Source: Pythium myriotylum (lineage: Eukaryota; Oomycota; Peronosporomycetes; Pythiales; Pythiaceae). From it: DNA of 64,000 bases. The DNA lies in contig JALJCQ010000017.1 of NCBI GenBank assembly GCA_023091665.1, positions 124,001 to 188,000 on the forward strand, given 5' to 3'. Each line of letters opens with the position of its first letter. The first letter of the stretch is position 1. Shown piece by piece: positions 1 to 10,459 of the stretch. The notes under the pieces were generated by a model that worked only from the letters and a program-made list of their open reading frames with translations, ran no database searches and was not told the DNA's origin. Position numbers and translations under genes: made by a program.

Positions 1-1
1 C

Positions 2-2821
2 GACGCTCAGGATCGAGTATTCGAGCAGCTCCCGCCGAAGCCTCTTCAGCTCCCAGAAGACTTCGACGACATGCTCTTCACCGCGGATGCAGTCGCCAAA
101 GCCATCAAGTCCTGCCCCAAAGGAAAGGCTAGCGGGCCTGACGGACTGCCGAACGATTGGTACAGAGAGCACGTCGATACTTTGGCTCCCATACTCGCGT
201 CTCTATTCTCCACGTGGTATCGAGCTAGTGTACTACCTCCAAGCTTAAAGGCTGCCTCGGTTTGTTGCATCCCAAAGAAAAACCAGCCTCTCACGGGACT
301 GGATTTCCGGCCAATCGCGCTCCTCAACACCGATTATAAAATCTACGCACGAATCCTGCTCACTCGGATACGCGCCCACGTACCTGCGATGGTCTCCTCC
401 ACGCAGTATGGGTTTGTTAACGGACGACAAGTCCATGACGCGATTGACGTGTGGTCGGCTTTCCAAAAGAGAGCAGTGGCAAAGAAGATTCCGAACTCAG
501 CCCTAGCGGTGCTACTTGACTTCGCCAAAGCGTACGACTCCCTGGATCGGAAGTTCCTCACGCGAGCGCTGCGACGACATGGTCTCCCGACTCCCATGAT
601 TGACGCAATCGAGCAAATGCATCTCGGCACGACTGCTGCTTTCATTGTTGATGGCCAAATCTCAGCCACTTTGGATGTGACAACAGGCATCAGGCAAGGG
701 TGCCCACTCGCCCCAACTCTCTTTGTGCTAGCTGTGGATGTGCTCTACGACCTAGTCAAGACCTTCCCGGATCTCTCCGGGCTGAAACTCGAAGAGAATC
801 TCTCAGTCTCGATTGTGGGATTCGCAGATGACACAACTATATACCTCAGCTCCACTGATCCCATCCACCAGCAAGTCTGGGACATCACGCTTCAGCAACT
901 TCGGGTCAGACTTCAACTTGCGGCCGTCACGACGACTGACCTCATGCAACGCGTACAAGTGTGCCAAGCTGTCATCCTGCCCAAAATCCTGTTTGTCGCG
1001 CGGCACTCGTGGCCTACGGCGGAGATGATCGACAAACTCCAAAACTTTGTTCACAATTACGCGTGGCACGGGCTCTTGGCTCCTGGAGATAACACTGGAC
1101 GAGCCTGGATGAGCGAGACCGCCGCTTTCGCAGAGCGACGCCAAGGAGGACTGCAACTGCCCTCAATACGCGACGAACTCCTGATACTAAGCGCTACCAC
1201 ACTACAGCGATGGCACTCCGCTACGGATACCATCGCAGCTGCAGTCGGGGCGGTGCTTGCGGCGACCTCTGCGTTCCCCACAGCTACTCATGTTGCTCCA
1301 GGGAGGGGACCCAGTCATCAGCCAAGGCTTGCTGCCACGATGGCGGCCACTGGCAGATCGGTGCTAAGCGGGGCTGTGGTCTTCCCATGGGAAGAACAAG
1401 AACGATCTTCCATTCTATCTCTACTACCGAAAGCCGGAAGAGCATCCCTGAGCGATGGCAAGTGGCTCAACGAATGGTACCAGCGGGACTACAACTCCCT
1501 CAAGTTGACTTTAAACTCGATAAGTGCGATGCAAAGGTCGCGGGCAGGGCGCCTCAACCTTCAAGCTCTGCTTCACACCCCTATTGTTGGTTCAGAGCTT
1601 CTGCTTCACGCTTCGGGAAGGGAACTCCGTGCCTCGGATTTACCAGGCCTCCAAGCCGGGGAAGCAACGGTCCATGACCTGATCGACATACATTGGGTGA
1701 ACAGGACCACGCTCAATTTTCGTCTGAAGAATATCTCCTATCCTTATGATGCCGTTGACAGCTTCAGACTCCTGTGCGACACACTCGTGATCTGCTACCC
1801 TGATCTCCTCCTGCCGCATAATCCCTCGCATCACCTTCTTGAACATGGGCGGTCGAAGGATGCATGGTACCTCGAACACACCGACGGCAGAGCCTATCTC
1901 TTTCGACTAGACGAGGACAATGTCATCAGGGAACTCGGGAAGGTATCCTTACTACACCACGCGGAATCGTTGGCACGCGCCGCATCGAAGCGCGCTTCAC
2001 TCAAGTTCTACCCTCACCCCTTGCTGAGCCCAGTGCTTCCTCTCTGGGGCGCGCCGCGGCTCCACGCCAAGGCCGTCCTTAGAGACTCGGTCGCTCGAAC
2101 CAAACGCGTCAGGGCGGAACAAGACCTCGAACGACGACGTCGCTTAGCTCACGACGCATCCAGCGAGTTTGGCATGGCGCTAGATAAAGTGAGTTGGGGA
2201 GAGGTCCACCGACTCAGGCACAGCTCCAGCCGCCAACGGTTGATCTACTTCCGAGTCAAAGGGCTTCGCCTCTCCGGATGGGACCGCCTACACGACAGGC
2301 GGGGATGCCCACATTGCCCTTCAGACGGGAGCGACGGTGGTGCCGTCTTCCACATCGTCTGGGAATGCCCGGCTGCGCAGCAGCTCTGGACTACTCTGCG
2401 CTCTGTAGCCGCGTCTCTTGGTCTCTGGAAAGACCTGGATGACGCAGAGACTGCCGAATTTCTCATTGCAGTCTTCAGCCTTCGTTTACCTCGCGTTCCG
2501 CCTAAGATATGGGAACTCCCCACCCTCCGCAAGTGCCTCCCCGAAGAAGACGACACAGGAGCTGGGCCGTACCCTGTCCTACAAGCGGTCTGGCAACAAC
2601 TAGTGCTGGAGACACTCGTAGTGATCAACGGATGGAGAAGCAGTATGGCCGATGAGTCGCGGGCCTGGTCACATCGACAGGCTGCGGCTATGCACAAGAT
2701 TTGTTGTCAGCGAGTGCTTGACACGCTCCGATATCGGCTGAATCGCGCCCATAACACGCCAGACTTCGCAAAAGTCTCATTGATAGGTTCAAGAATCTCC
2801 TCGACTCCACCGAGGAACTGA
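2..2821 (+). pseudogene. LINE reverse transcriptase, 5'-partial
   Basis: The frame is open from base 2 and continues from outside the window. The RT motifs appear in order: GPDGLPNDW near the start, DFRPIALLN, motif A DFAKAYDSLD (about 520-550), motif B RQGCPLAPTLF (about 692-725) and catalytic FADD (821-832). A C-terminal Cys/His module follows at about 2300-2380 (CPHC, later H and C), of the zf-RVT type found in plant and oomycete LINEs. The enzyme would copy element RNA into DNA at a nicked target. The frame runs off at 2821 because of a -1 shift near 2775, before the RNase H region, so this copy cannot encode the whole protein. The RT core itself looks intact. Confidence 0.88.
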
Positions 2822-3375
2822 TCGAACCAATCGCAGCACCCGTTGAGCCAGCTAATGTGCTCTTCTTCGCAGGAAGGACGAGAGTCAACCCCGGCCCTGG
2901 TGGAGCTGGCGCCCTCCTCGTCACAACAGCATCTGCGGGACCCAGCCCAACTGTTCTCTGGAGCTCCGCCACCTGGATCGTCGACCCCTCGACTACTACC
3001 ACCCAGGCTGAGTACCAAGGCCTCATTGATGGCCTTCAAGCTGCAAAGGCTCATGGCTGGTTCGGCTTGACTGTGATCGGTACCTGTGCGCCCATCCTTC
3101 GCCAACTGCGAGATTATCGACCTCCCAAGAACGACACACTCCTGCGGCTCTATCACAGAGCCAGGAACCTCGCCGATGTCGTCGGCGTTCGTCACTGGCA
3201 ACTCCACGTACGCGCCCACAACTCGCTCGCGGCCACCCTGGCCCAACACGCGATGGACTCCGGCCACACAAGCCGCGCCCATCATCCCACTGGCATGACC
3301 TGCCATGCAGATCTCCCAAGGCTCGCGCCCTCCGACTTACACCCCTGGCTTGTCAGCCAAGTTGACCCACGGTAA
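2776..3375 (+). pseudogene. LINE RNase H region, frameshifted and catalytically degraded
   Basis: In the -1 frame relative to the RT ORF, homology resumes at 2776 and runs to a stop at 3375. It is recognised by alignment with the better LINE copy at 26.8 kb. The expected FFDGGSRGNPG is FFAGRTRVNPG here, so the first catalytic Asp is Ala. QAEYQGL keeps the Glu. The expected GDS is GTC, so another catalytic Asp is lost. Tandem loss of two metal ligands plus the frameshift means the domain is dead in this copy. A programmed frameshift is unlikely because no heptameric slip site is visible. Confidence 0.75.
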
Positions 3376-3470
3376 GCACAGGAGTCTGCATCAGAGCCCC
3401 AGCTATTAGGGTACATTTATTGCGCTCAATAGACTTCACCATCATAAAAAAAAAAGAACTTGTTACTGTA

Positions 3471-3555
3471 TATTCTCCCATCTCACTATTAACCAATCCA
3501 TACCTTCAATCCCATATTTGACGTCACGTATTGGTTAAAAAATAATGGGAGAATA
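3471..3555. repeat. 85-bp fold-back (MITE-like) repeat
   Basis: The ends are inverted complements: TATTCTCCCAT at 3471-3481 pairs with ATGGGAGAATA at 3545-3555. Further in, TTAACCAAT at 3489-3497 pairs with ATTGGTTAA at 3530-3538. It sits just after the A10 tail of the LINE. It could be a tiny MITE or a solitary fold-back. No clear target duplication was found. Confidence 0.5.
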
Positions 3556-4112
3556 AAACCAAATTTTCAAGGCGACTTTTATACGAGGAAGACAGTCGAC
3601 CTCAATTAGATCAATTACTAGAATGGCACGGAGATTGTTGTTGGTTTGCAGACCAACAATGAACAAAAACGCCACGTATAAAACGTTGTTCGCTGTTTTC
3701 CATGCGAAATATGTGCCAGCACATCATCTGCCACGACTTGAACTTGGATAGTGTCCCTATCAGCTGGGATCAACGTTGGCGCACCGAAGACTCCATTTGG
3801 TTCGACGCGACTGCATCACGGCTGTCTGCAAATCGCAGAGGATATGGAGCAGGTATTATGGTGCGCCGGCTAAAACAGCTCGATCATTCAACCCACGTCT
3901 GAACGACAGCTACATATAAACTTTAATTCAGTTCAATTGTTTTATCTTGCAAGCCAATCGGTAAGATAAGGCTACTGACGTAAGGTCAACAGCCGGATCC
4001 ACTGTCTGCATTTTCTGTCTTCCCTTCCTAAACGTCCAATCAGGATCCGTGAAACCTACATAAACAGTGGGTTGAAGTAGCTCATGTTTATTACACGACC
4101 GTTCGCAAGGGG
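3556..4112. other. Intergenic, 5' flank of the MFS transporter
   Basis: No convincing ORF. It holds short inverted repeats (TTGTTGGT/ACCAACAA at 3638-3659) and AT-rich stretches. It ends in the presumed 5' UTR of the transporter, with GCTCATGTTTATTAC at 4079-4093 as a weak initiator-like candidate. Confidence 0.4.
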
Positions 4113-5550
4113 ATGGCGAGGGGAGGTTCTCTGACCAGAGTCCTTGGGTCTTCGGTTTCCACGTGGCTCATTCATCAAAATCCAGTCTACTCACAAGCAG
4201 CCCGACGTGTTTCGACCATGCCGTTTCGCCCCATGTTCCTCATCGACGCTGGGGAGTCGAAGGAGCTTATCCCGCTCAAGATTTTGATTCTAGTCCACAA
4301 CTTTTGCTTCTCGCTCATAGCGTACCTTCCGGTAAGTTTTGTATTGTTTTCACTATGGGAGTAGACATCATCTCACGTCATCTGCATTCTGCATGTAGAT
4401 TTTCTTCGAAGAGGTTGGATTCTCAAAGAGTGAGACGGGTATTCTCATGGCCATCCCATGCCTCTGCATGGTCATCGGACCTCCAATTTGGGGCGCCGTA
4501 GCGGATATCCTTCACCGCCACAAACAAGTCCACGAGTTTTGTCACGTCACGTCGGCGTTGCTCATCTTTGCTATCCAGTTCGTGCGCTCGTTCCCACTCA
4601 TGTGCGTCGTTGTGTTCGCCGCTTACTGCCAGTTTGTGCCCACACTGGCTCTTCTGGACCTCGCATCAATGAAGCTCACAGAGCGTGTGGGAGGAGACTT
4701 TGGCAAGCAGAAACTCTACGGTGCATTCGGTTATGGGGTCGGTGGCTTTGTCTGTGGCATGATGGCGTGGTTGCTCGATATCAAGTGGTGTTTCACGATG
4801 ATGCTTGTCGTGTCGTGCATTTCTTTGGCGATCCTAGTACGGACGGTTCCGAAAGGCTATGGAGATGAGATTCAGCCACGGCAAAAGGGTCTGCTAAAAG
4901 AGAGTGCTCGACACCTCATGCGGCGACCAGACGTGCTCGTTCTCTTTGGAGTGGCGCTGTTGGCCGGGATCAACGGTGGTTTGATTGACAGCTTCCTCTT
5001 TCTTAATGTCTACGATTTGTCCGACGACGGAGGGAGCATAGTCAGCGTCTTTGTGACGGTGGAGACCATGTCCGAGATTCCGATCTTCTTTCTCTCGAGT
5101 TCGATGATCCAACGCTTCGGCACCGCGGGATGTCTTGCGATTGTTGTTGTGGCTTTTCTGGTGCGGAACATTGTCTACGCATACATGAAGGAGCCGTGGT
5201 ACGTTGTACCTGTCGAGACGCTGCACGGGATCACGTTCGGGCTCCTCGTGACCTCGTTGACCATGTACCTTTACAAAGCAGCGCCCAAGGGAGTCGCTGG
5301 TACGACGATTGGTCTATTATCGGCTTTCCAGCGCGGACTCGGTGCCGGTACTGCCGCGCTTGCGGGAGGGTTCATCTACAAGGACTACGGAGCGCACACG
5401 TTGTGGAAAATCGCAGCCTACGGCATTGTGCCCATCACACTTGTTGCAGTCGGCGTCTTTGCATGGTTGGAGGTAAAGAACGTGGACACAGCGGAGTTGG
5501 AGGAAGAGCTTGTTGACAAGTTGGAGAAGAGCACCGAACCTACCCACTGA
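4113..5550 (+). CDS. Two-exon major facilitator superfamily transporter (MFS_1-like / MFSD6-like)
   Basis: Proposed join 4113-4331 and 4399-5550, giving 456 aa. The intron 4332-4398 (67 bp) starts GTAAGT, ends CATGTAG and is phase 0. Splicing joins KILILVHNFCFSLIAYLP to IFFEEVGFSKSETGILMAIP, which restores the first two membrane helices and the loop typical of MFS_1-like proteins. About 12 hydrophobic segments follow, including GPPIWGAVAD (the MFS loop 2-3 motif A region) and a C-terminal acidic tail. A second in-frame ATG at 4218 (MPFRPMF) would remove a basic 35-aa leader and may be the true start. The substrate is unknown. The protein should lie in the plasma or an organelle membrane. Confidence 0.82.
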
Positions 5551-6375
5551 GAACTCGGACTTGAATGGAATGCCCCGATTCATAGCTAGTAGATCAATGT
5601 TGGAATCACAGGCTATGAAATACATGTTTGTCATGAAAAAGAGCATCGAGACAAATGTTTTTGGCTCCATCGCCACCGAGGGTGACCCCAAACCCCTAGA
5701 CCTCCCCCTCCCCTCCCCCCCCTCCACTCATCTAGTGCGAATGCCTGCTCTTCTTCTCTGCAGCTGCAGTGTGTGAGGACTCTTGTTGTGGCATTAACAA
5801 CGGACGCGCTAGTCTTTGCAATAGGTATCACAAACATGATCGTCGCATGAATGCAAGCCGATAATCAAGGCCAGAGTAGGTTTACCTCGGCGACAAGCTT
5901 GTCTCGCTTCTTCGGGGGTCGAGAAGATGCAATCATTGCTCATGTCACGATTGAGAGTGCTAAGCACGATTCTACACCGTTTCCGGACTCATCATTTACG
6001 CGCGAACAACAAGATGGCTGGCTTGTTAGCCAATCAGAAGAACCACCTCGTCTGTTCATCACCCAACAACCCAGGATGATCACTCCAACCTCTCAGAGAT
6101 GCTGCACGGCGACGTGCCTCCGTGGCTCGCAGCTTCAACCGAGGACGAGGTGTCGAAAACAGCCCGGTATCAGGATTCTGTCGGCGATAATAAGCTAAAG
6201 CACTTCCGAAGCCCATGTCGTACTTGGATTCGTCGAATGAACCTCAACCGTGTGATCACTCAGCTGGCTTTGACCTGGGATATAACTTCGTTCTATTTGA
6301 TTTGATACACTCTATATGCTTGTTGCGACAGATATCCTGTTCATGATCTTCAAGCAGAACTTTCTTTTCGCCACT
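5551..6375. other. Intergenic with polypyrimidine tract
   Basis: No supported gene; short ORFs overlap on both strands without recognisable content. A C/T-only tract lies at about 5700-5727, 150 bp after the transporter stop. This stretch holds the 3' flanks of two genes, the transporter from the left and the minus-strand gene at 6376 from the right. Confidence 0.4.
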
Positions 6376-6750
6376 TCATACCGAGATGGATGGTGGCATC
6401 GATTTAACCGCTATGTCAAATAACAAGTGATGCAGCACGATGATATCGTCGAGCGAGAAATCGGCGTCCTCTGTCGGATTCACGATGGGGTCTGGAAGCG
6501 TCAGTTGGCTTTTGAGAGCGAGTCGTAGAGCCCTAGCCGCTCGTCGTTGCGCTGCTCTTCGAACGCGGCGTTTCCTGTCGACTCTTGACTGGTTCGCATT
6601 GGCTCGACGCCGATGGAACTCGCAGAATCGGTGCAGACCGCCGCCGAGCTTGGTCGTGCGCTGGTTGAGGCATTTCTTACTTGCATAAGCACAACGGAGT
6701 GGATCGCTAGCTTCAAAAGGCATCATGCTCGCGTCGGCGTAGAACTCCAT
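6376..6750 (-). CDS. Small oomycete-type Cys/His protein (124 aa)
   Basis: The first ATG in frame is at 6750 (MEFYADASMM). The core reads RCAYASKKCLNQRTTKLGG, then LHRFCEFHRRRANANQ, then a strongly basic run rich in Arg and Ala. The pattern C-x6-C, then C-x2-H with HR and AN-Q, matches a small domain I recognise from many oomycete proteins of unknown role, in which a short Cys/His knot precedes a basic stretch. This suggests metal binding and perhaps nucleic-acid binding. The C-terminus is acidic and hydrophobic (DFSLDDIIVLHHLL). There is no signal peptide, and it stands alone between intergenic stretches. Confidence 0.65.
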   Translation of the reverse strand: MEFYADASMMPFEASDPLRCAYASKKCLNQRTTKLGGGLHRFCEFHRRRANANQSRVDRKRRVRRAAQRRAARALRLALKSQLTLPDPIVNPTEDADFSLDDIIVLHHLLFDIAVKSMPPSISV

Positions 6751-8306
6751 GATCACTGGGTTGACCTCTCACGACCCACCAATTTGGAAAGTGATTGATT
6801 AGCTTCCGCGATCCTGAAATCGTTTGTGGACTCTGCTCAGTATTCCGCGAGGTTAGATAGCGACACCGGAGCCGTAAACGATTGCGCCAAGTCTTTGCGG
6901 TCCTGATGATGCTGGGTGCAAAGTACAGGATGCTCTCGTCGCGTCGTGAAGCCCCCAAAACGAGTCGTTAAAGGATTTTGGGGTTTTTGCGCCGACGAAG
7001 CGCAGACGAGCCAGTAAGCTCGTCGCGCGCTATCGAGGCAATCAAACAGTTGACAACATTAGATGAGGACATACAAACTCGGGAGTCACCTTTCTGGCGA
7101 AGAGCAACGTTTGTTCGCCGTAAGGTTGTCCGCAGGCCACATGGTACCGCTGTACAGTGGAACGGCAAGCCGTCGTCGTGGATAGACGCGAATGCTCGGT
7201 TGTTGATCGAAGTGTTCAATATTTCTTGTTGCACGCGCGTCCAACGGAAAAGGTGTTGTCTCATGCCAGCGCATATGCATAGTGCGTTGGGTGTGTCCGT
7301 AGTGGCGCTAAAGCAAGCAACTGGGCGACGGCAGACAGGGTGGCTCCCGATCATCGCGCCGCGTGTCTAGACACGAGGCATTCAGCCTGCTCTTGACCTC
7401 GCTGACTCTATCTCGCCACCGACGTTCGCCTGGCCGCAAATCGCCATTTCGCTGATCTGATCAACGTGGCGTTCGTTATTAGCAGGAGGAACTTCACCAG
7501 TGTCCTACCATTGCAACCAACCGGCGTCCATTCGTGGCCATCTATGTGAGATACATCTTGTCGACGACACTCAGTTTGTGCAGATGATCCGCGCGTGAGT
7601 GGTCACACGACAACGATTTTTGCGTTCGCGTTTCCACCGAGGCGCAGTTCTATACCTTCATTTTTGCGCCTCTTTCGATATACTCCGACAACGGGCAGTA
7701 GTGTCGATGATTATTCACCTCTGAGAAACTCCAGGACTACCAAACATATCTTGGATGGGCGTGACATCACCCGAGATTGTGCCACTGCGAGCGCTGACGT
7801 TGGGAGAATTCCCAGGGCTGCATATCGCAAGCCAAGCTGCACATAAAATTACTTCAAACAGACTCCGTAATTGTGCGTGTTCTGAAAATGAATCCATTCG
7901 CAACTCCACAATTTGCACGTAACGACATCACCGAAGACATGGGTGCGGGAGCGAAGACGGTGAGTCTTACTCAACCAAGCATCCCCGTCTTGAGTACACG
8001 AGTATTTAGAGAGGATATCATTTGTCAATCGCATATTGGAATTTAAAACCGATCGTGGAATGTAAACACTTTTCAATTCTGGGAGGGATTAGCTGGGAAG
8101 AGTTCTTTTCAACGCGGACAAAGTTCGTAAGCTCTGTATTTGTGGAACATAACCACCTGGTGCCGCATCCTCCATTTCTGGTCGCGGACTCCCATCGCAC
8201 GTCCTCGTCCGTCGTTCACAATCGGGAGTTGCGGCGTTTGAGTCAGACGCATTTTGCGTGAGAAGTCCAGAAACCCCAGAGGATAGAGCAAGAAAAAGGG
8301 ACAGCC
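6751..8306. other. Gene-poor stretch
   Basis: Several ORFs of 60-130 codons lie on both strands here (for example 6978-7370 plus and 6968-7354 minus). They mirror one another, lack ATG starts in places and contain no motif I recognise. I see no repeat or RNA gene. Confidence 0.35.
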
Positions 8307-9914
8307 ATGAAGCACGGCAGCGCCAAGACCAGCGCAAGCCCACGATCACGCGCACGTTCAAGCCAGGAGAAGCTCACTCGTAAATCGAAGAAGCTCACCG
8401 AGTTGCTGATTGAGCGTACTGTCAACTGTGATTACAGCCCAGGGCTCGTGAGATGGATCCACGACCCGATGAAGAAGAGGCAAGCTCGTGCGCTCGTGGA
8501 AAAGCTACGTGGCCATCTTGAAGCCCGGCAGGGTAACTGGTTTCGCAGCGACTTCCAGAGCCTAACAGCCCTGTACATGAGCTACCTCAATATCTCGTAC
8601 GACTCGACGTCAAACCTGGCTCAATTTGCAGATGATTTCGTTTTCTCGTTGGAAACGAAAGTCGACGGCCCAGAGAATGCGTACCACGTTGCTATGGAAC
8701 ACCGAAAAGCAGTTCAGGGGGTTCGGCGTGCCCTCAAAGGCATCCGCTCGATCGGCAACTTGTCTTCGCACCCTGGGGCAACCTGGTTATCGGATGCCGA
8801 GTTGATCGAGTTATGCGGCTACGTTGGCACGATCGGCAACGCGATGCCTGCGCTTGCAGTGCTCTACGTTGATGGTACTTCGCCCACAACGATTGACGAA
8901 GAAAAGTCGAACTACTCTAATCCGTCCGTAGTCGAGGTGGTCAGCGAAAGCGCGAGATTGAGCGTAGACTCCACGTATACTTTGGCAAGCGAGCTGGACC
9001 TCAAGCTGTCGAGCGACAACTACGGCGACTCAGACACAGACAATGACTCGCCGCCGCCGTCCATGAACGCTTCAAGAACCAAGAAATCGGCACCGAGAGG
9101 TTCATCTCAATCGCCACCCGTGCCCAAAGCCAGGGCATCTGGCGCGACTCCACCATCGACCGTTCCGCCGACGCAGCCCTCATCTGGAATGTCATGGGCG
9201 GCTATCACTAAGAGATCACCATCTCAAATGGTCATTTCTCAACCCATGAAATCCGTGGTTCCAAGTTCAGCGGCTCGCTCTCGCGTGGCGTCGTACCGAT
9301 TTCTGTATGAGCGTCCCAGGTCGCTGCCAATGCACACTGACGGCTTCCTTACAGTAAAGTTTTCGCGCATGCTCAACCACATCAAGCTTGTGCCCAAGGC
9401 CAATCTGTGCTTACTGGCCGAGGGCCACAGTGCCTCTTGCCGCAAATCGCACTCGTACCTCGAAGTAATGCGCTACAATCCGTTCTTCAAGCTCATCACG
9501 TGCTGCCAGCACGGCCATTTCTGGGGCAAGAAAGTGCGCGAGGACGACTCGTGTGTGTGCATCCACGTCGACACGGGTCTCGAGATCCTTTCGCGCATCG
9601 CGAGCCAAAAGAGCAACCTATGTGCGAGCGGCGACGGATGTCGTAACGAGAACTGCTTCAAGTCGCATTCGTACGAAGAGATCTGCTGGTACAAGCCTTC
9701 GTACAAGACCAAGACGTGCGATCGTGGCCACAACCACGATCCGCCACCCGAGTGCGAGTTCCACCACGCGCACGACAGGTACCCGTTGCGCCAATGGAAG
9801 GACGAGCACGACCACGTCGGCAAGAACGTCAAGCTTCTCTTTGCTGAACGCACGCATAAGCCGCTGGCGGATGCGCTCGAGGCCTTGCGCTACGTGCGAG
9901 CTCACGAGTCGTGA
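8307..9914 (+). CDS. Tandem Cys/His-rich (CCCH-like) protein, 535 aa
   Basis: Single exon; the ATG at 8307 is the first in frame. Residues 1-30 are basic. Residues about 30-200 form a helical region of no family I can name. Residues about 205-340 are Ser/Pro/Thr-rich and probably disordered. The C-terminal half carries two related Cys/His modules (about residues 362-425 and 436-490). Each has a spaced Cys series ending in C-x3-HSY: CLLAEGHSASCRKSHSY and CASGDGCRNENCFKSHSY. A hydrophobic/aromatic link and a second Cys-His half follow. The arrangement resembles the paired CCCH fingers of plant RR-TZF and Unkempt proteins, including the YKTKTC element, so RNA binding is a reasonable inference. 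The spacing differs from the canonical one. Confidence 0.72.
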   Translation: MKHGSAKTSASPRSRARSSQEKLTRKSKKLTELLIERTVNCDYSPGLVRWIHDPMKKRQARALVEKLRGHLEARQGNWFRSDFQSLTALYMSYLNISYDSTSNLAQFADDFVFSLETKVDGPENAYHVAMEHRKAVQGVRRALKGIRSIGNLSSHPGATWLSDAELIELCGYVGTIGNAMPALAVLYVDGTSPTTIDEEKSNYSNPSVVEVVSESARLSVDSTYTLASELDLKLSSDNYGDSDTDNDSPPPSMNASRTKKSAPRGSSQSPPVPKARASGATPPSTVPPTQPSSGMSWAAITKRSPSQMVISQPMKSVVPSSAARSRVASYRFLYERPRSLPMHTDGFLTVKFSRMLNHIKLVPKANLCLLAEGHSASCRKSHSYLEVMRYNPFFKLITCCQHGHFWGKKVREDDSCVCIHVDTGLEILSRIASQKSNLCASGDGCRNENCFKSHSYEEICWYKPSYKTKTCDRGHNHDPPPECEFHHAHDRYPLRQWKDEHDHVGKNVKLLFAERTHKPLADALEALRYVRAHES

Positions 9915-10459
9915 GGGAGTGGTCAATGATGTATACTGACTCGCAGACATTGATGAGTACGCGTTTCGAATACAGGAGTTATCCAGCGGCCACTCATGCC
10001 CGAGCGGCTGGTCTCAGCTCCATCGAGGGAATCATCAGCCTGTGTCGCGTGCGGAGTACGTATAATAGCAGTAGCAGATCTCAAGAGAGTGTTGAGTTCT
10101 TCAAGTCAAACGCTTCGAATCCCCGTGGATGCAGCTGTGGTCAGCAGCCATGATGGCTGTCACCGCGTGACTCACGGATGATTGCCTACATACCCTCCCA
10201 TTCCTCGCAATCTTATCATTCATGTACTGTTATATCTATTTCATGCATTTGTAAATTGAACTCTAAAATAGCTCCAAGATTAGATACCTTGTGTAAGAAG
10301 ATCATGTTAATTGCCTTGTGTATCCCGGTGCGTCAGCTCATCACATGGCGATGTGATGTCTTGGACCATCCACAGGAGCGATCTTCAACTCGTGACCTGA
10401 TCCGAACAACGTGAGACCGTTGAGGCAGTTCACTTTGGAATTCGCCTCCTATAACCACC
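9915..10459. other. Intergenic, 5' flank of first EEP gene
   Basis: No supported ORF. TTCACTTTGGAATTCGCC at 10431-10448, 11 bp before the ATG, resembles the oomycete initiator region. Confidence 0.35.

Larger units (their letters stand above)
1..3455 (+). mobile_element. 3' part of a LINE (non-LTR retrotransposon), cut by the window start
   Basis: A reverse-transcriptase ORF is followed by a C-terminal Cys/His region, an RNase H-like region and a 3' untranslated tail. The tail ends in CTCAATAGACTTCACCATCAT (3425-3445) and then an A10 run (3446-3455), as expected of target-primed insertion. The endonuclease half lies outside the window. The copy is degenerate because RT and RNase H are in different frames. 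The same tail motif recurs on other fragments at about 24.45, 25.07, 25.74, 28.05, 28.30, 37.94, 38.22 and 60.31 kb. No target duplication can be tested because the 5' end is missing. Confidence 0.9.

Noticed and set aside
6968..7370. Overlapping ORFs on both strands of about 130 codons
   Set aside because: They mirror each other, the plus one starts with TTG, and neither has a known pattern.
10085..10130. Possible tRNA gene near CTTCGAATCCCCG
   Set aside because: No acceptor or D-arm pairing could be drawn around it.
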